From contig NZ_JBBMEX010000006.1 of the NCBI RefSeq assembly GCF_040096355.1, positions 1-64,000 on the forward strand: a stretch of DNA of 64,000 nt, written 5' to 3'. Below, piece after piece: positions 33,008-41,166 of this stretch. The notes under the pieces are model-generated. The model had not been told where the DNA came from, searched no databases, and saw nothing but the letters and a program-made list of their open reading frames with translations. Within the stretch, counting starts at the first letter, position 1, and every line of letters starts with the position of its first letter. Origin of the DNA: Maccoyibacter intestinihominis (GTDB lineage Bacteria > Bacillota > Clostridia > Lachnospirales > Lachnospiraceae). The translations under genes were made by a program, and so were the position numbers.

Positions 33008-34678
33008 ATGAAAAGTGATATTCAGATTGCACAGGAAGCTGTTATGGAGCCAATTACGGAGGTGGCAAAAAGACTTGATATCAGAGAGGATGAATTAGAA
33101 TTATACGGAAAATACAAAGCAAAATTTTCCGATGAGTTATTAGAACGGTTAAAAGACGAACCGGATGGAAAACTGGTACTTGTTACCGCGATCAATCCGA
33201 CTCCGGCAGGCGAGGGAAAGACGACAACCAGTGTCGGCTTAGGACAGGCATTTGGAAAACTTGGAAAAAAAGCAGTCATTGCGTTAAGAGAACCATCTTT
33301 AGGACCGTGCTTTGGTATCAAAGGCGGTGCGGCAGGCGGCGGATATGCCCAGGTGGTACCAATGGAAGATCTGAATTTACATTTTACCGGAGATTTTCAT
33401 GCGATCACTTCTGCGAATAATCTGTTAGCAGCACTTTTAGATAATCATATCCAGCAGGGAAATGAGCTTGGCATCGATCCAAGACAGATCATCTGGAAAA
33501 GATGTCTGGATATGAATGACAGAGTCCTTCGAAATGTGGTAGTGGGACTCGGAAGCAAGATGGATGGAATGGTAAGAGAGGATCATTTTGTCATTACCGT
33601 TGCTTCTGAAATTATGGCAGTTCTTTGTTTAGCAGATGATATGGAGGACTTAAAACGCCGTCTTGGAAATATCATCGTAGCTTACAATTTTGAAGGAAAA
33701 CCGGTTACTGCAGATGATCTGCATGCAACAGGTTCTATGGCGGCACTGTTAAAAGATGCATTAAAACCAAACCTGATCCAGACCTTAGAGCATACACCGG
33801 CGATCGTACATGGCGGACCGTTTGCAAATATTGCACATGGCTGTAACAGTGTGCGTGCAACAAAGGCTGCTTTAAAATTAGCAGATATTGTTGTGACAGA
33901 GGCTGGATTTGGTGCAGATTTAGGTGCAGAGAAATTTTTAGATATCAAGTGTCGAAAAGCAGGTTTAAAACCGGACGCAGTCGTTCTTGTGGCAACCGTC
34001 CGTGCTTTAAAATACAACGGAGGCGTACCAAAAGAAAATCTCTCTGATGAAAATTTAGAGGCATTGAAAAAAGGTATCGTAAACCTTGAAAAACATATCG
34101 AGAACGTACAGAAATATCATGTTCCGGTAGTCGTAACACTGAATTCCTTTGTTTCAGATACAGAGGCAGAAGTTGCATATATCGAGAACTTCTGTAAGGA
34201 GCGTGGCTGTGAATTTGCACTTTCTGAGGTTTGGGAAAAAGGCGGCGAAGGTGGAATCGCTCTTGCAAACAAAGTGTTAGAGACTTTAGAGAACAAAGAA
34301 AGCCACTTTGCACCGATCTATGAGGACAGCCTTTCCTTAGAAGAAAAAATTGAAACGATCGCAAAAGAAATTTACGGAGCAGATGGCGTCACCTATTCAC
34401 CGGCAGCAAAGAAAGAGTTAAAACGCATTACGGATATGGGCATGGGACATTTTCCGGTCTGTATGGCAAAGACACAGTATTCCCTTTCTGATGACCCGAA
34501 GAAATTAGGTCGTCCGAGTGGATTTACCGTGAATGTGCGTGAGGTTTATGTATCCGCAGGTGCGGAATTTGTTGTTGCAGTCAATGGTTCGATCATGACC
34601 ATGCCGGGACTTCCGAAAAAACCGGCAGCTTTTGGCATTGATGTAGATGCAAATGGAACGATTACAGGATTATTCTAA
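33008..34678 (+). CDS. fhs: formate-tetrahydrofolate ligase
   Basis: It makes 10-formyl-THF from formate, THF and ATP. A 556-aa protein of the usual length with the P-loop-like TPAGEGKTTTSVGLGQ (about 64-79) and FGIKGGAAGGGYAQVVPME. GATGGAGGA precedes the ATG. folD follows after 9 nt, so the operon runs formate to 5,10-methylene-THF. That serves purine and methionine synthesis or, in acetogens, the methyl branch. Confidence 0.97.
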   Translation: MKSDIQIAQEAVMEPITEVAKRLDIREDELELYGKYKAKFSDELLERLKDEPDGKLVLVTAINPTPAGEGKTTTSVGLGQAFGKLGKKAVIALREPSLGPCFGIKGGAAGGGYAQVVPMEDLNLHFTGDFHAITSANNLLAALLDNHIQQGNELGIDPRQIIWKRCLDMNDRVLRNVVVGLGSKMDGMVREDHFVITVASEIMAVLCLADDMEDLKRRLGNIIVAYNFEGKPVTADDLHATGSMAALLKDALKPNLIQTLEHTPAIVHGGPFANIAHGCNSVRATKAALKLADIVVTEAGFGADLGAEKFLDIKCRKAGLKPDAVVLVATVRALKYNGGVPKENLSDENLEALKKGIVNLEKHIENVQKYHVPVVVTLNSFVSDTEAEVAYIENFCKERGCEFALSEVWEKGGEGGIALANKVLETLENKESHFAPIYEDSLSLEEKIETIAKEIYGADGVTYSPAAKKELKRITDMGMGHFPVCMAKTQYSLSDDPKKLGRPSGFTVNVREVYVSAGAEFVVAVNGSIMTMPGLPKKPAAFGIDVDANGTITGLF

Positions 34679-34687
34679 GGAGGAGTC

Positions 34688-35533
34688 ATGGCAAAACGAA
34701 TTGATGGAAAAGTAATCTCAAAACAGATCAAAGATGAATTAAAAGAAGAAGTTGCACAATTAAAGGCAAAAGGGATCGAGGGAAGCCTTGCCGTGATCCA
34801 GGTAGGAAATGATCCGGCGTCCTCTGTGTATGTCAATAATAAGAAAAAAGCCTGCGAGTATATTGGAATCGGCTCTATTTCTTACGAATTACCGGAAGAG
34901 ACAACGGAAGCAGAGCTTTTAGATATCATTGAAGACCTGAACAAAAGAGAGGATGTCTGTGGGATTTTAGTACAGCTTCCGGTACCAAAACACATCGATG
35001 AGGATAAGATCATTCAGGCAATTTCACCAAAGAAAGATGTGGATGGTTTTCATCCGCAGAGTGTAGGTGCAATGACTATCGGAGAACCGGGCTTTTTATC
35101 CTGTACACCGGCAGGAATTATCCAGTTGTTAAAACGTTCGAATATTGAAATAGAAGGAAAACATTGTGTAGTGATCGGCAGAAGCAACATCGTAGGAAAG
35201 CCGATGGCGTTACTGATGCTTCGCGAAAATGCAACCGTTACCATTGCACATTCTAAGACAAAAAATTTAAAAGAGTTATGTAAACAGGCAGATATTCTGA
35301 TCGTAGCGATCGGAAAACCAAAATTCATTGATGAATCCTATGTAAAAGAAGGGGCAGTTGTCATTGATGTTGGAATTCACCGCAATGAAGAAAACAAACT
35401 CTGCGGAGATGTGGATTTTGAAAAAGTAGAACCTCATACATCAGCGATCACACCGGTGCCGGGTGGTGTCGGACCAATGACGATCGCAATGCTCATGAAC
35501 AATTGTGTGGAATCAATGAGAGGACAAAAATAA
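34688..35533 (+). CDS. folD: methylene-THF dehydrogenase/cyclohydrolase FolD
   Basis: A bifunctional enzyme that interconverts 5,10-methylene-THF, methenyl-THF and 10-formyl-THF. Catalytic Lys in YVNNKKKACEYIGI (about 52-65); QLPVPKHIDEDKIIQAI and SPKKDVDGFHP form the folate site; the NAD(P) motif is VIGRSNIVGKPMALLM. 281 aa, normal. AAGGAGGAG lies before the ATG and the gene is coupled to fhs. Confidence 0.97.
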   Translation: MAKRIDGKVISKQIKDELKEEVAQLKAKGIEGSLAVIQVGNDPASSVYVNNKKKACEYIGIGSISYELPEETTEAELLDIIEDLNKREDVCGILVQLPVPKHIDEDKIIQAISPKKDVDGFHPQSVGAMTIGEPGFLSCTPAGIIQLLKRSNIEIEGKHCVVIGRSNIVGKPMALLMLRENATVTIAHSKTKNLKELCKQADILIVAIGKPKFIDESYVKEGAVVIDVGIHRNEENKLCGDVDFEKVEPHTSAITPVPGGVGPMTIAMLMNNCVESMRGQK

Positions 35534-35536
35534 TCT

Positions 35537-36664
35537 ATGAAATGTGCAAATTGTGGTGCAGAGATCAGGGTTGGATGTGTCTATTGTCCGGTCTGTGGAA
35601 AAGAGGCACAGATTGTATCCGATTATAATATTTTAGAGGATGATTATCTCGATTCCCTGCTTCAGGAAGGAGAGAAGCCTTCGGTTCCTTCAAAAAGCAA
35701 GCAGAAGGAAAAAGCAGCAAAGCCCAAACAGGAAAAGCCGACAGGAAAAAAATCGAAAAAAAGCCTGTATATCGTCTTTTTCATTCTTTTGTTTGTGGCA
35801 GCGTTCGCACTGATCGGCGGGATTTTGTTTGCAAAAAGCCTTTCTTATGAAGGAAGGATGGAAAAGGCGGAGGATGCCTATGAGAAAAAGGCATACGAAA
35901 AAGCAATTTCCTATGCGAAGCAGGCATTAGAGAAGAAAAAAGAGGATGCTTTGGCATATGCAGTCATTGGAAAATCCTATTATCAGAAAAAAGAAGACGA
36001 GGCAGCAAAGGCATATTTAGAAAAAGCAGTTGAGAAGCAGCAAAAAGACACAGAGGTCTATCGTTTCTTGATCGATCTGTATGACAAAGATTCTGACTAT
36101 GAAGCCATCAGTGATTTATACGATGAAATTAAGGATTCATCCATTCAAAAATTGTTTCAGGATTATATTGTAGAGGCACCGGTGGTAGAACCGGAAGCAG
36201 GCAGTTATGGAGAGTATCCGACGATTACGATAAACAGTGAGTATGGAGCGGATATCCTTTATACGTTAGATGGAAGCAGCCCGAAGGAAGACGGAATGTT
36301 TTATCAGGAGCCGTTCCCGATTGAAAAAGAGGGAAAATACACACTGCGGGCAGTCTGTGTTGATGCGAGAGGAATCTACAGCAAAGAAGTCAAAGTGAAG
36401 TATGAGATTGATTTAGACGTACCGGATCTGCCGACGGCATCTCCTGCAAGTGGAACGTATACACAGCCGACAAAGATCACAATTGATGTTCCGGTCGGCT
36501 GCAGGGCATATTATGCATGGAATGCCAATCCGGGAGAACAATCCACACAATATACAGAACCGTTTGATATGATCGAGGGCAACAATGTCCTTTCAATTAT
36601 CCTGATAAATGAAAGCGGACAGACGAGTGGAGTACAAAAATACAACTATGTCTATATGCCTTAA
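35537..36664 (+). CDS. zinc-ribbon membrane protein with TPR and surface repeat domains
   Basis: 375 aa. An N-terminal zinc ribbon has paired Cys at 3, 6, 17 and 20 (MKCANCGAEIRVGCVYCPVC). A Lys-rich linker leads to one transmembrane segment (SLYIVFFILLFVAAFALIGG, about 76-97), so the ribbon faces the cytosol. Outside are TPR repeats (about 105-195) and two chitobiase/Fn3-associated modules (GADILYTLDGSSPKEDGMFY; ASPASGTYTQPTKITIDV). The gene starts 3 nt after folD with a poor ribosome binding site (AGAGGA, 12 nt off), so translation likely depends on folD. Role unknown. Confidence 0.8.
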   Translation: MKCANCGAEIRVGCVYCPVCGKEAQIVSDYNILEDDYLDSLLQEGEKPSVPSKSKQKEKAAKPKQEKPTGKKSKKSLYIVFFILLFVAAFALIGGILFAKSLSYEGRMEKAEDAYEKKAYEKAISYAKQALEKKKEDALAYAVIGKSYYQKKEDEAAKAYLEKAVEKQQKDTEVYRFLIDLYDKDSDYEAISDLYDEIKDSSIQKLFQDYIVEAPVVEPEAGSYGEYPTITINSEYGADILYTLDGSSPKEDGMFYQEPFPIEKEGKYTLRAVCVDARGIYSKEVKVKYEIDLDVPDLPTASPASGTYTQPTKITIDVPVGCRAYYAWNANPGEQSTQYTEPFDMIEGNNVLSIILINESGQTSGVQKYNYVYMP

Positions 36665-36672
36665 GATTAAAA

Positions 36673-36717
36673 AAAGCCATGACCAACGATTAGAGATAAT
36701 CTGAAAGTCATGGCTTT
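36673..36717. terminator. bidirectional terminator between folD operon and xpt
   Basis: AAAGCCATGAC (36673-36683) pairs with GTCATGGCTTT (36707-36717), with A and T runs outside. Useful to both converging genes. Confidence 0.75.
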
Positions 36718-36730
36718 CTTATGTATGTAA

Positions 36731-37306
36731 TTAGTCTTTTACAAATTCGATCACACCTTCACCGAGCTTTGCAATTCTTGCTAAGGAATAGACATCAATG
36801 CCCTGTTCCGTTAACTTTTCATATCCCGGCTGGAAAGATTTTTCAATTAAAATACCAACGCCTGCAATGGTTGCATGTGCCTTACGGATCAGACGGATCG
36901 CACCGGTAGCCGCTTCGCCGTTTGCTAAAAAGTCATCAATGATCAATACATGGTCATTTTCTGAAATAAAATTCTTAGAAAGAGTCAGTTCGTAACTGGT
37001 TCCTTTTGTATAGGAAGTTACAACAGTCTGGTAAAGATCCTGATTTAAGATTTTAGAAGGCTGCTTTTTTAAGATCAGCATCGGTACATTCAGGGCAAGA
37101 GCCGTCATCAGTGCCGGAGCAATGCCGGAACTTTCGATGGTTGCAACCTTTGTGATACCCTGTCCCTTAAAATGCTCGGCAAATTCATCACCGATATTTT
37201 TCATCAGTTCCGGGTCAACCTGATGGTTTACAAAGCTGTCCACCTTCAAAATATCCTCATTCACGGCAATACCGCGCTCTAAGATCATATCTTCTAATAT
37301 TTTCAT
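36731..37306 (-). CDS. xpt: xanthine phosphoribosyltransferase
   Basis: It salvages xanthine to XMP with PRPP. A 191-aa type I phosphoribosyltransferase; the PRPP loop is DHVLIIDDFLANGEAATGAI (about 118-137). GAGGTG precedes the ATG. The region upstream is only about 40 nt from the start of the next unit, too short for the purine riboswitch that controls xpt in Bacillus. A -10-like TATACT (minus strand, near 37336) would start a very short leader. Confidence 0.93.
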   Translation of the reverse strand: MKILEDMILERGIAVNEDILKVDSFVNHQVDPELMKNIGDEFAEHFKGQGITKVATIESSGIAPALMTALALNVPMLILKKQPSKILNQDLYQTVVTSYTKGTSYELTLSKNFISENDHVLIIDDFLANGEAATGAIRLIRKAHATIAGVGILIEKSFQPGYEKLTEQGIDVYSLARIAKLGEGVIEFVKD

Positions 37307-37384
37307 ACGTCACACCTCGTCTATTTTTCTATAGTATATCACTTTTTATGACAGGAAAAAACCTTTTCCTGAAAAAAAGAGAGG

Positions 37385-37413
37385 TTAACACAAAAAGAAT
37401 CCTATGGTATACT
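37385..37413 (+). promoter_or_regulatory. rlmH promoter, leaderless geometry
   Basis: TTAACA at 37385-37390, exactly 17 nt, TATACT at 37408-37413. The expected transcription start, about 7 nt on, falls at the ATG of rlmH (37420). Confidence 0.6.
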
Positions 37414-37419
37414 CAAAAC

Positions 37420-37899
37420 ATGAAGATTACAATTGTATGCGTTGGAAAAATAAAAGAAAAATTTTACCGTGATGCGGTAGAGGAATACAAAAAAAGACTG
37501 GGCCGCTACTGTAAAATGCAGATTGTGGAAGTGGCAGATGAAAAGACACCGGACAAGGCATCAGAAGCCTTAGAAAACCAGATCAAAGAAAAAGAAGGAA
37601 ACCGGATTCTTTCCCATATTTCGGATAGTGACTATGTGATAGCCTTAGCGATTAACGGTAAGGAGCGGGATTCCGTAGAACTTGCAGAGCATATCCGATC
37701 ATTGGGACTACATGGAAAGAGCAGTCTTACCTTTGTGATCGGAGGTTCGCTCGGTCTGTCAGAAGAAGTTTTAAAGCGGGCAGATGAAAAACTGAGTTTT
37801 TCTAAAATGACCTTTCCGCACCAGCTGATGCGGGTGATCTTAGCGGAGCAGATATACCGGAGTTATCGGATCATTCATGGGGAACCGTATCATAAGTAG
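37420..37899 (+). CDS. rlmH: 23S rRNA pseudouridine-1915 N3-methyltransferase
   Basis: A SPOUT-fold methyltransferase that modifies helix 69 of 23S rRNA. Starting at the ATG at 37420 it is 159 aa, the standard length, with the usual start MKITIVCVGKIKEKFY. The C-terminal knot has FVIGGSLGLSEEVL and MTFPHQLMRVILAEQIYRS. The longer frame from 37348 runs through the promoter and is rejected. No Shine-Dalgarno is present before the ATG, and the promoter placement suggests a leaderless mRNA. Confidence 0.93.
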   Translation: MKITIVCVGKIKEKFYRDAVEEYKKRLGRYCKMQIVEVADEKTPDKASEALENQIKEKEGNRILSHISDSDYVIALAINGKERDSVELAEHIRSLGLHGKSSLTFVIGGSLGLSEEVLKRADEKLSFSKMTFPHQLMRVILAEQIYRSYRIIHGEPYHK

Positions 37900-37929
37900 A
37901 GATATAGAAATAAAAAGGAAGTGGATAAT

Positions 37930-38655
37930 ATGCAGATATCTTGGGAAAACGTTCAGATCCAGATAGGAATACTTGTTTCTCTTGTGACATTATTAGTAAC
38001 GTTAGGAAAGTTCTTATATAAATGTGTAACAATCGAAAACATTGATAAGGTTTTTTTTAGTAAAGAAAAGCAATGGTCCATATCATTAGGAAGAAGGATA
38101 CTTGTTATCTTATGGTATAGTATAGCTTTTTTTGCCATAGGCTTTTGTAATCCGAATGAAAAATTAGCATCAAGGACAGTAATATATATTGTGCTTATAG
38201 TGCTGATAATATTATTAATAATTAGAATATATTTGAAAATTGCACAAAATAATGGAAAGACTAAAAAATTCTTAAAATTAGAAGAGAAGTGGAGGTTTAT
38301 CATATCTTTTTCATTATACTATGTTGTTTTGTTTATTTGTGAAGTTATTATAGAAAATAGTGTATATGCTACGCGTCCGAATATACATTTTTTAGGAAGA
38401 ATTGTATTTAGTATAATTCTTTCGGTGTGTTTTTTTGAAATTTGTGTTGACTTTTTGCTTAATATAGAAAAAATTATAAACAGGACGATGGTTTACATTG
38501 AGCATGAACAATATGGAACATTAATATTATTATATGCTGTTGATAAAAATACGATGTTGTGTAAAGTGGATGGGGAAGAGGAAACTTATGTACGAGTTTT
38601 GAAAGAAGATTTAACGAATGTTAAAATACATGTAAAGACGGAGAAATTACAATGA
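37930..38655 (+). CDS. AT-rich multi-pass membrane protein, unknown
   Basis: 241 aa from the ATG at 37930 (AAGGAAG about 8 nt before). It has about five hydrophobic segments (IQIGILVSLVTLLVTLGKFL; ILVILWYSIAFFAIGFC; VIYIVLIVLIILLIIRIYL; ISFSLYYVVLFICEVII; FSIILSVCFFEICVDFLL) and a small cytosolic C-terminal domain. Codon and base use are clearly more AT-rich than in rlmH and the following gene, suggesting recent acquisition. Its last codons overlap the next gene by 4 nt. No family recognised. Confidence 0.7.
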   Translation: MQISWENVQIQIGILVSLVTLLVTLGKFLYKCVTIENIDKVFFSKEKQWSISLGRRILVILWYSIAFFAIGFCNPNEKLASRTVIYIVLIVLIILLIIRIYLKIAQNNGKTKKFLKLEEKWRFIISFSLYYVVLFICEVIIENSVYATRPNIHFLGRIVFSIILSVCFFEICVDFLLNIEKIINRTMVYIEHEQYGTLILLYAVDKNTMLCKVDGEEETYVRVLKEDLTNVKIHVKTEKLQ

Positions 38656-39335
38656 CCACAGAAGATATCCGGGCAGAACTACAACAGAATATCGATGAAA
38701 AATACAGAGCCTTTCATGCATCGTTAGTTCCCGGAATCGGCACGTTTTTAGGTGTGCGAGTTCCGAAAATGCGAGAAATTGCAAAAAAAGCCGCAAAAGA
38801 AGATTATCAGACCTTTTTTGCAGAGGCAGATGTTAGTGTTTACGAGGAATTGATGATACGGGGAATGATCCCGGGGTATGCAAAACTCACGATCAAACAG
38901 CGAAAGCAGGAGTTAGAGTGTTTTGTACCATATATTAATAATTGGGCAGTCTGCGACTGTTGCTGTGCAACGTACAAATTTATGAAAAAAGATCAGGACG
39001 AATGGCTTGCGTTTTTAAAAAAGTATTTATCGAGTGAGAAAGAGTATGAACTGCGCTTTGCAATCGTCTGTCTGTTGGATTTTTTTATCAATGATACCTA
39101 TATTGATGAAGTGTTAGAACTGTTAGCGGATATTCATCATGATGCCTATTATGTAAAAATGGCAGATGCCTGGGCGTTGTCCGTTTGTTATATTAAGTTT
39201 CCACAAAAAACGGAACCTGTTTTAGAGTGTGAGACATTAGATGGCGAAATCCGTAAAAAAGCGGTGCAGAAAATTCGTGAGTCCCTGCGGGTATCAAAAG
39301 AAGAAAAAGAGCGGTTGAAGAAAAAATTTTACTGA
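38652..39335 (+). CDS. DNA alkylation repair protein, AlkD-like
   Basis: 227 aa. A HEAT-like helical repeat protein (VPGIGTFLGVRVPKMREIAK; ALSVCYIKFPQKTEPVLE; ends VSKEEKERLKKKFY) related to AlkD-type 3-methyladenine DNA glycosylases that excise bulky or alkylated bases. The group signature WAVCDCCCATYKFMKK is present, with an unusual Cys run at that site. The ATG overlaps the stop of the membrane protein gene (ATGA), so the two are coupled although their base composition differs. Confidence 0.82.
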   Translation: MTTEDIRAELQQNIDEKYRAFHASLVPGIGTFLGVRVPKMREIAKKAAKEDYQTFFAEADVSVYEELMIRGMIPGYAKLTIKQRKQELECFVPYINNWAVCDCCCATYKFMKKDQDEWLAFLKKYLSSEKEYELRFAIVCLLDFFINDTYIDEVLELLADIHHDAYYVKMADAWALSVCYIKFPQKTEPVLECETLDGEIRKKAVQKIRESLRVSKEEKERLKKKFY

Positions 39336-39375
39336 TGTATGATAATATCAAATACACATGGAGAGGAGAGCAACA

Positions 39376-40182
39376 ATGTATCAGTTTACAGAGGATTGCC
39401 GGATTGGAATACCGGAGATTGACGAGGAACACAAAAAACTTTTTCAGATGGTGAATGAAGCATTTGTCCTGTTAGCAGAGCCGTCTGCAACGGTTGTTGG
39501 AGTAAAAAATTTAGTATTGGCACTTAAAAAGTATGCGGCTACACATTTTATCCATGAAGAGGCATATATGGATGAAATCAAAGACCCGGAGCTGCCAAGA
39601 CAGAAAAAAGAGCATGAGCAGTTTAAAGAAAAAGTCAATGAAGTGGATTTAGAGGCACTAAATGACGAGAATGGCAAAGAAGTTTTAACGGAGTTGTTGG
39701 AGTTTCTTTCACGCTGGCTGTATCATCACATTTTAGGCAGTGATACCATGATCGGAAAGATGCCGGCATTAGACGAGGAAGAAGATCCGTTTGCCTTTAC
39801 GGAAAAATATAAACTCGGTGTAGAATTGATCGACAGTGAACACCAGAGACTGTTTGAGATCATCCGCGAGACAAATGAGCTGACCAATGATGTGCTTTTT
39901 AACGATAAATATGATGACATAAAGAAGATCATTTCTGAATTAAAGGACTATACCATCAAACATTTTGGAGATGAAGAAGAATATATGGAAAAAATCGGAT
40001 ATTCCGGTTTAGAAGCACAGAAGGTTGCACATCAGGCATTTGTAGACAGACTGAATGAAGTGAATTTAGAAGCAGTAGACGGTGACCAGGAAGGTTATCT
40101 GCATGAATTGATCGAATTCCTGTTAGGCTGGCTGGCAAATCATATTTTAAAAATGGATAAAAAGATTCCGATGGAAGAATAA
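39376..40182 (+). CDS. tandem two-domain bacteriohemerythrin
   Basis: 268 aa from the ATG at 39376 (AGAGGAG 6-8 nt before; the ATG at 39358 would overlap that site). Two complete hemerythrin four-helix bundles occupy roughly 5-125 and 140-262. Each carries the diiron ligands: IDEEHKKLFQ, THFIHEEAYM, KKEHEQF and HHILGSD in the first; IDSEHQRLFE, KHFGDEEEYM, KVAHQAF and NHILKMD in the second. Binding O2 or iron is expected. A fused pair is less common than single-domain forms. In a strict anaerobe an O2-trap or iron-store role is likely. Confidence 0.9.
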   Translation: MYQFTEDCRIGIPEIDEEHKKLFQMVNEAFVLLAEPSATVVGVKNLVLALKKYAATHFIHEEAYMDEIKDPELPRQKKEHEQFKEKVNEVDLEALNDENGKEVLTELLEFLSRWLYHHILGSDTMIGKMPALDEEEDPFAFTEKYKLGVELIDSEHQRLFEIIRETNELTNDVLFNDKYDDIKKIISELKDYTIKHFGDEEEYMEKIGYSGLEAQKVAHQAFVDRLNEVNLEAVDGDQEGYLHELIEFLLGWLANHILKMDKKIPMEE

Positions 40183-40273
40183 AAAAATGGAAGGATAAAA
40201 ACTGGAAAGCCTGCCAGTTATCGCCTATATCTTTTGCGTAGTACATATGATAAGATTCTGCTTGTAACAAAAA

Positions 40274-40289
40274 TGTAACAACTGTTACA
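40274..40289. promoter_or_regulatory. TGTAACA inverted repeat upstream of the CAP-domain gene
   Basis: TGTAACA, two bases, TGTTACA at 40274-40289; another TGTAACA half occurs 11 nt upstream (40263-40269). A candidate operator, about 35 nt before the ATG at 40324. A small AACTGG/CCAGTT hairpin lies further up, near 40199-40218. Confidence 0.4.
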
Positions 40290-40323
40290 TAAATTTGTAA
40301 TAAATAAGCAGGAGGTTTTTCAA

Positions 40324-41061
40324 ATGAAAAAAGTAACCGTATGTGCAATGATAGCAGCGATGACAGTAACCGGTGCAGCAGCACTTCCGGTACAGGCAGC
40401 AACAAATGCCGGAAACAGTGCAAATTGCAACGGAAAAGGATACTATGTTTTTACCGGAGGAAAAGTCAGTGATCTTGAGAATATCAAGAGCAGATTAGAT
40501 GAGCTTTGCGGACAGTTAAACGGTAATACCACAACGATCACGTTCCCGGGATGTAACTTGCCGGAGAATAAGCCGGAGACAACTCCACCGAGTGAAGATA
40601 CAAATACACCGGAAAGTAAACCGGAGACAACTCCACCAAGTGAAGATACAAATACACCGGAGAATAAGCCGGAAGCAGACAAAGAACTGACATTTGCTGA
40701 GCAGGTCGTAGAACTGGTAAATCAGGAGCGGACAAAGGCAGGTTTAAGTGCTGTTACGTTAGATCAGAACATTGCATCCGCAGCACTTGTCCGGGCGAAA
40801 GAGATTGAAACATCTTTTTCCCATACCCGACCGAATGGAAGTAAATTCAGCACCGCTCTTACAGAGCAGGGTGTTACCTTCAAAGGTGCAGGAGAGAATA
40901 TCGCATGGGGACAGAAATCTCCGGAGGCGGTTATACAGGCATGGATGAACAGCGAAGGTCATAGAGCCAATATCCTGAATAAGAATTTTACAAAAATCGG
41001 TGTGGGATATTATCAGAATGCTGCCGGACGTAACTTCTGGACACAGTTATTTACCTACTAA
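40324..41061 (+). CDS. secreted CAP/SCP-domain protein
   Basis: 245 aa. A signal peptide (MKKVTVCAMIAAMTVTGAAA ... VQA, cut near residue 27) precedes a short Cys-containing region. A spacer follows, built from a 16-residue repeat (PENKPETTPPSEDTNT, twice plus part). The C-terminal CAP domain has VNQERTKAGLSAVTLDQNIA and SHTRPNGSKFSTALTEQG, HRANILNKNFTKIGVGY. Known members (YkwD-like) are extracellular, with unclear activity. No anchor is seen. AGGAGG precedes the ATG. Confidence 0.88.
   Translation: MKKVTVCAMIAAMTVTGAAALPVQAATNAGNSANCNGKGYYVFTGGKVSDLENIKSRLDELCGQLNGNTTTITFPGCNLPENKPETTPPSEDTNTPESKPETTPPSEDTNTPENKPEADKELTFAEQVVELVNQERTKAGLSAVTLDQNIASAALVRAKEIETSFSHTRPNGSKFSTALTEQGVTFKGAGENIAWGQKSPEAVIQAWMNSEGHRANILNKNFTKIGVGYYQNAAGRNFWTQLFTY
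40561..40674. repeat. 48-bp tandem coding repeat
   Basis: Two full 48-bp units (40561-40608, 40609-40656) and a partial third within the CAP-domain gene. They encode the Pro/Thr/Glu spacer and differ at only a few bases, as expected for recent slippage. Confidence 0.9.
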
Positions 41062-41099
41062 TTTCCTTAGAAAAATTTAGAGTTAGAGATTTAGAATGT

Positions 41100-41145
41100 A
41101 AAAAGGCTGTTATCTTACAAAAAATGTAAGGTAACAGCCTTTTTG
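41100..41145 (+). terminator. terminator after the CAP-domain gene
   Basis: A long hairpin: AAAAAGGCTGTTA and TCTTACA arms pair with TGTAAGG and TAACAGCCTTTTT across a central A-rich loop. It also separates the convergent ATPase gene. Confidence 0.85.
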
Positions 41146-41166
41146 CTAGAATATAGTATATGAGAA

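Noticed and set aside
37307..37347. Purine riboswitch before xpt
   Set aside because: The space between xpt and the neighbouring promoter is too short and shows no aptamer-like pairing.
40190..40270. c-di-GMP or other riboswitch before the CAP-domain gene
   Set aside because: A single AACTGG/CCAGTT hairpin is seen, but no conserved aptamer core could be matched.
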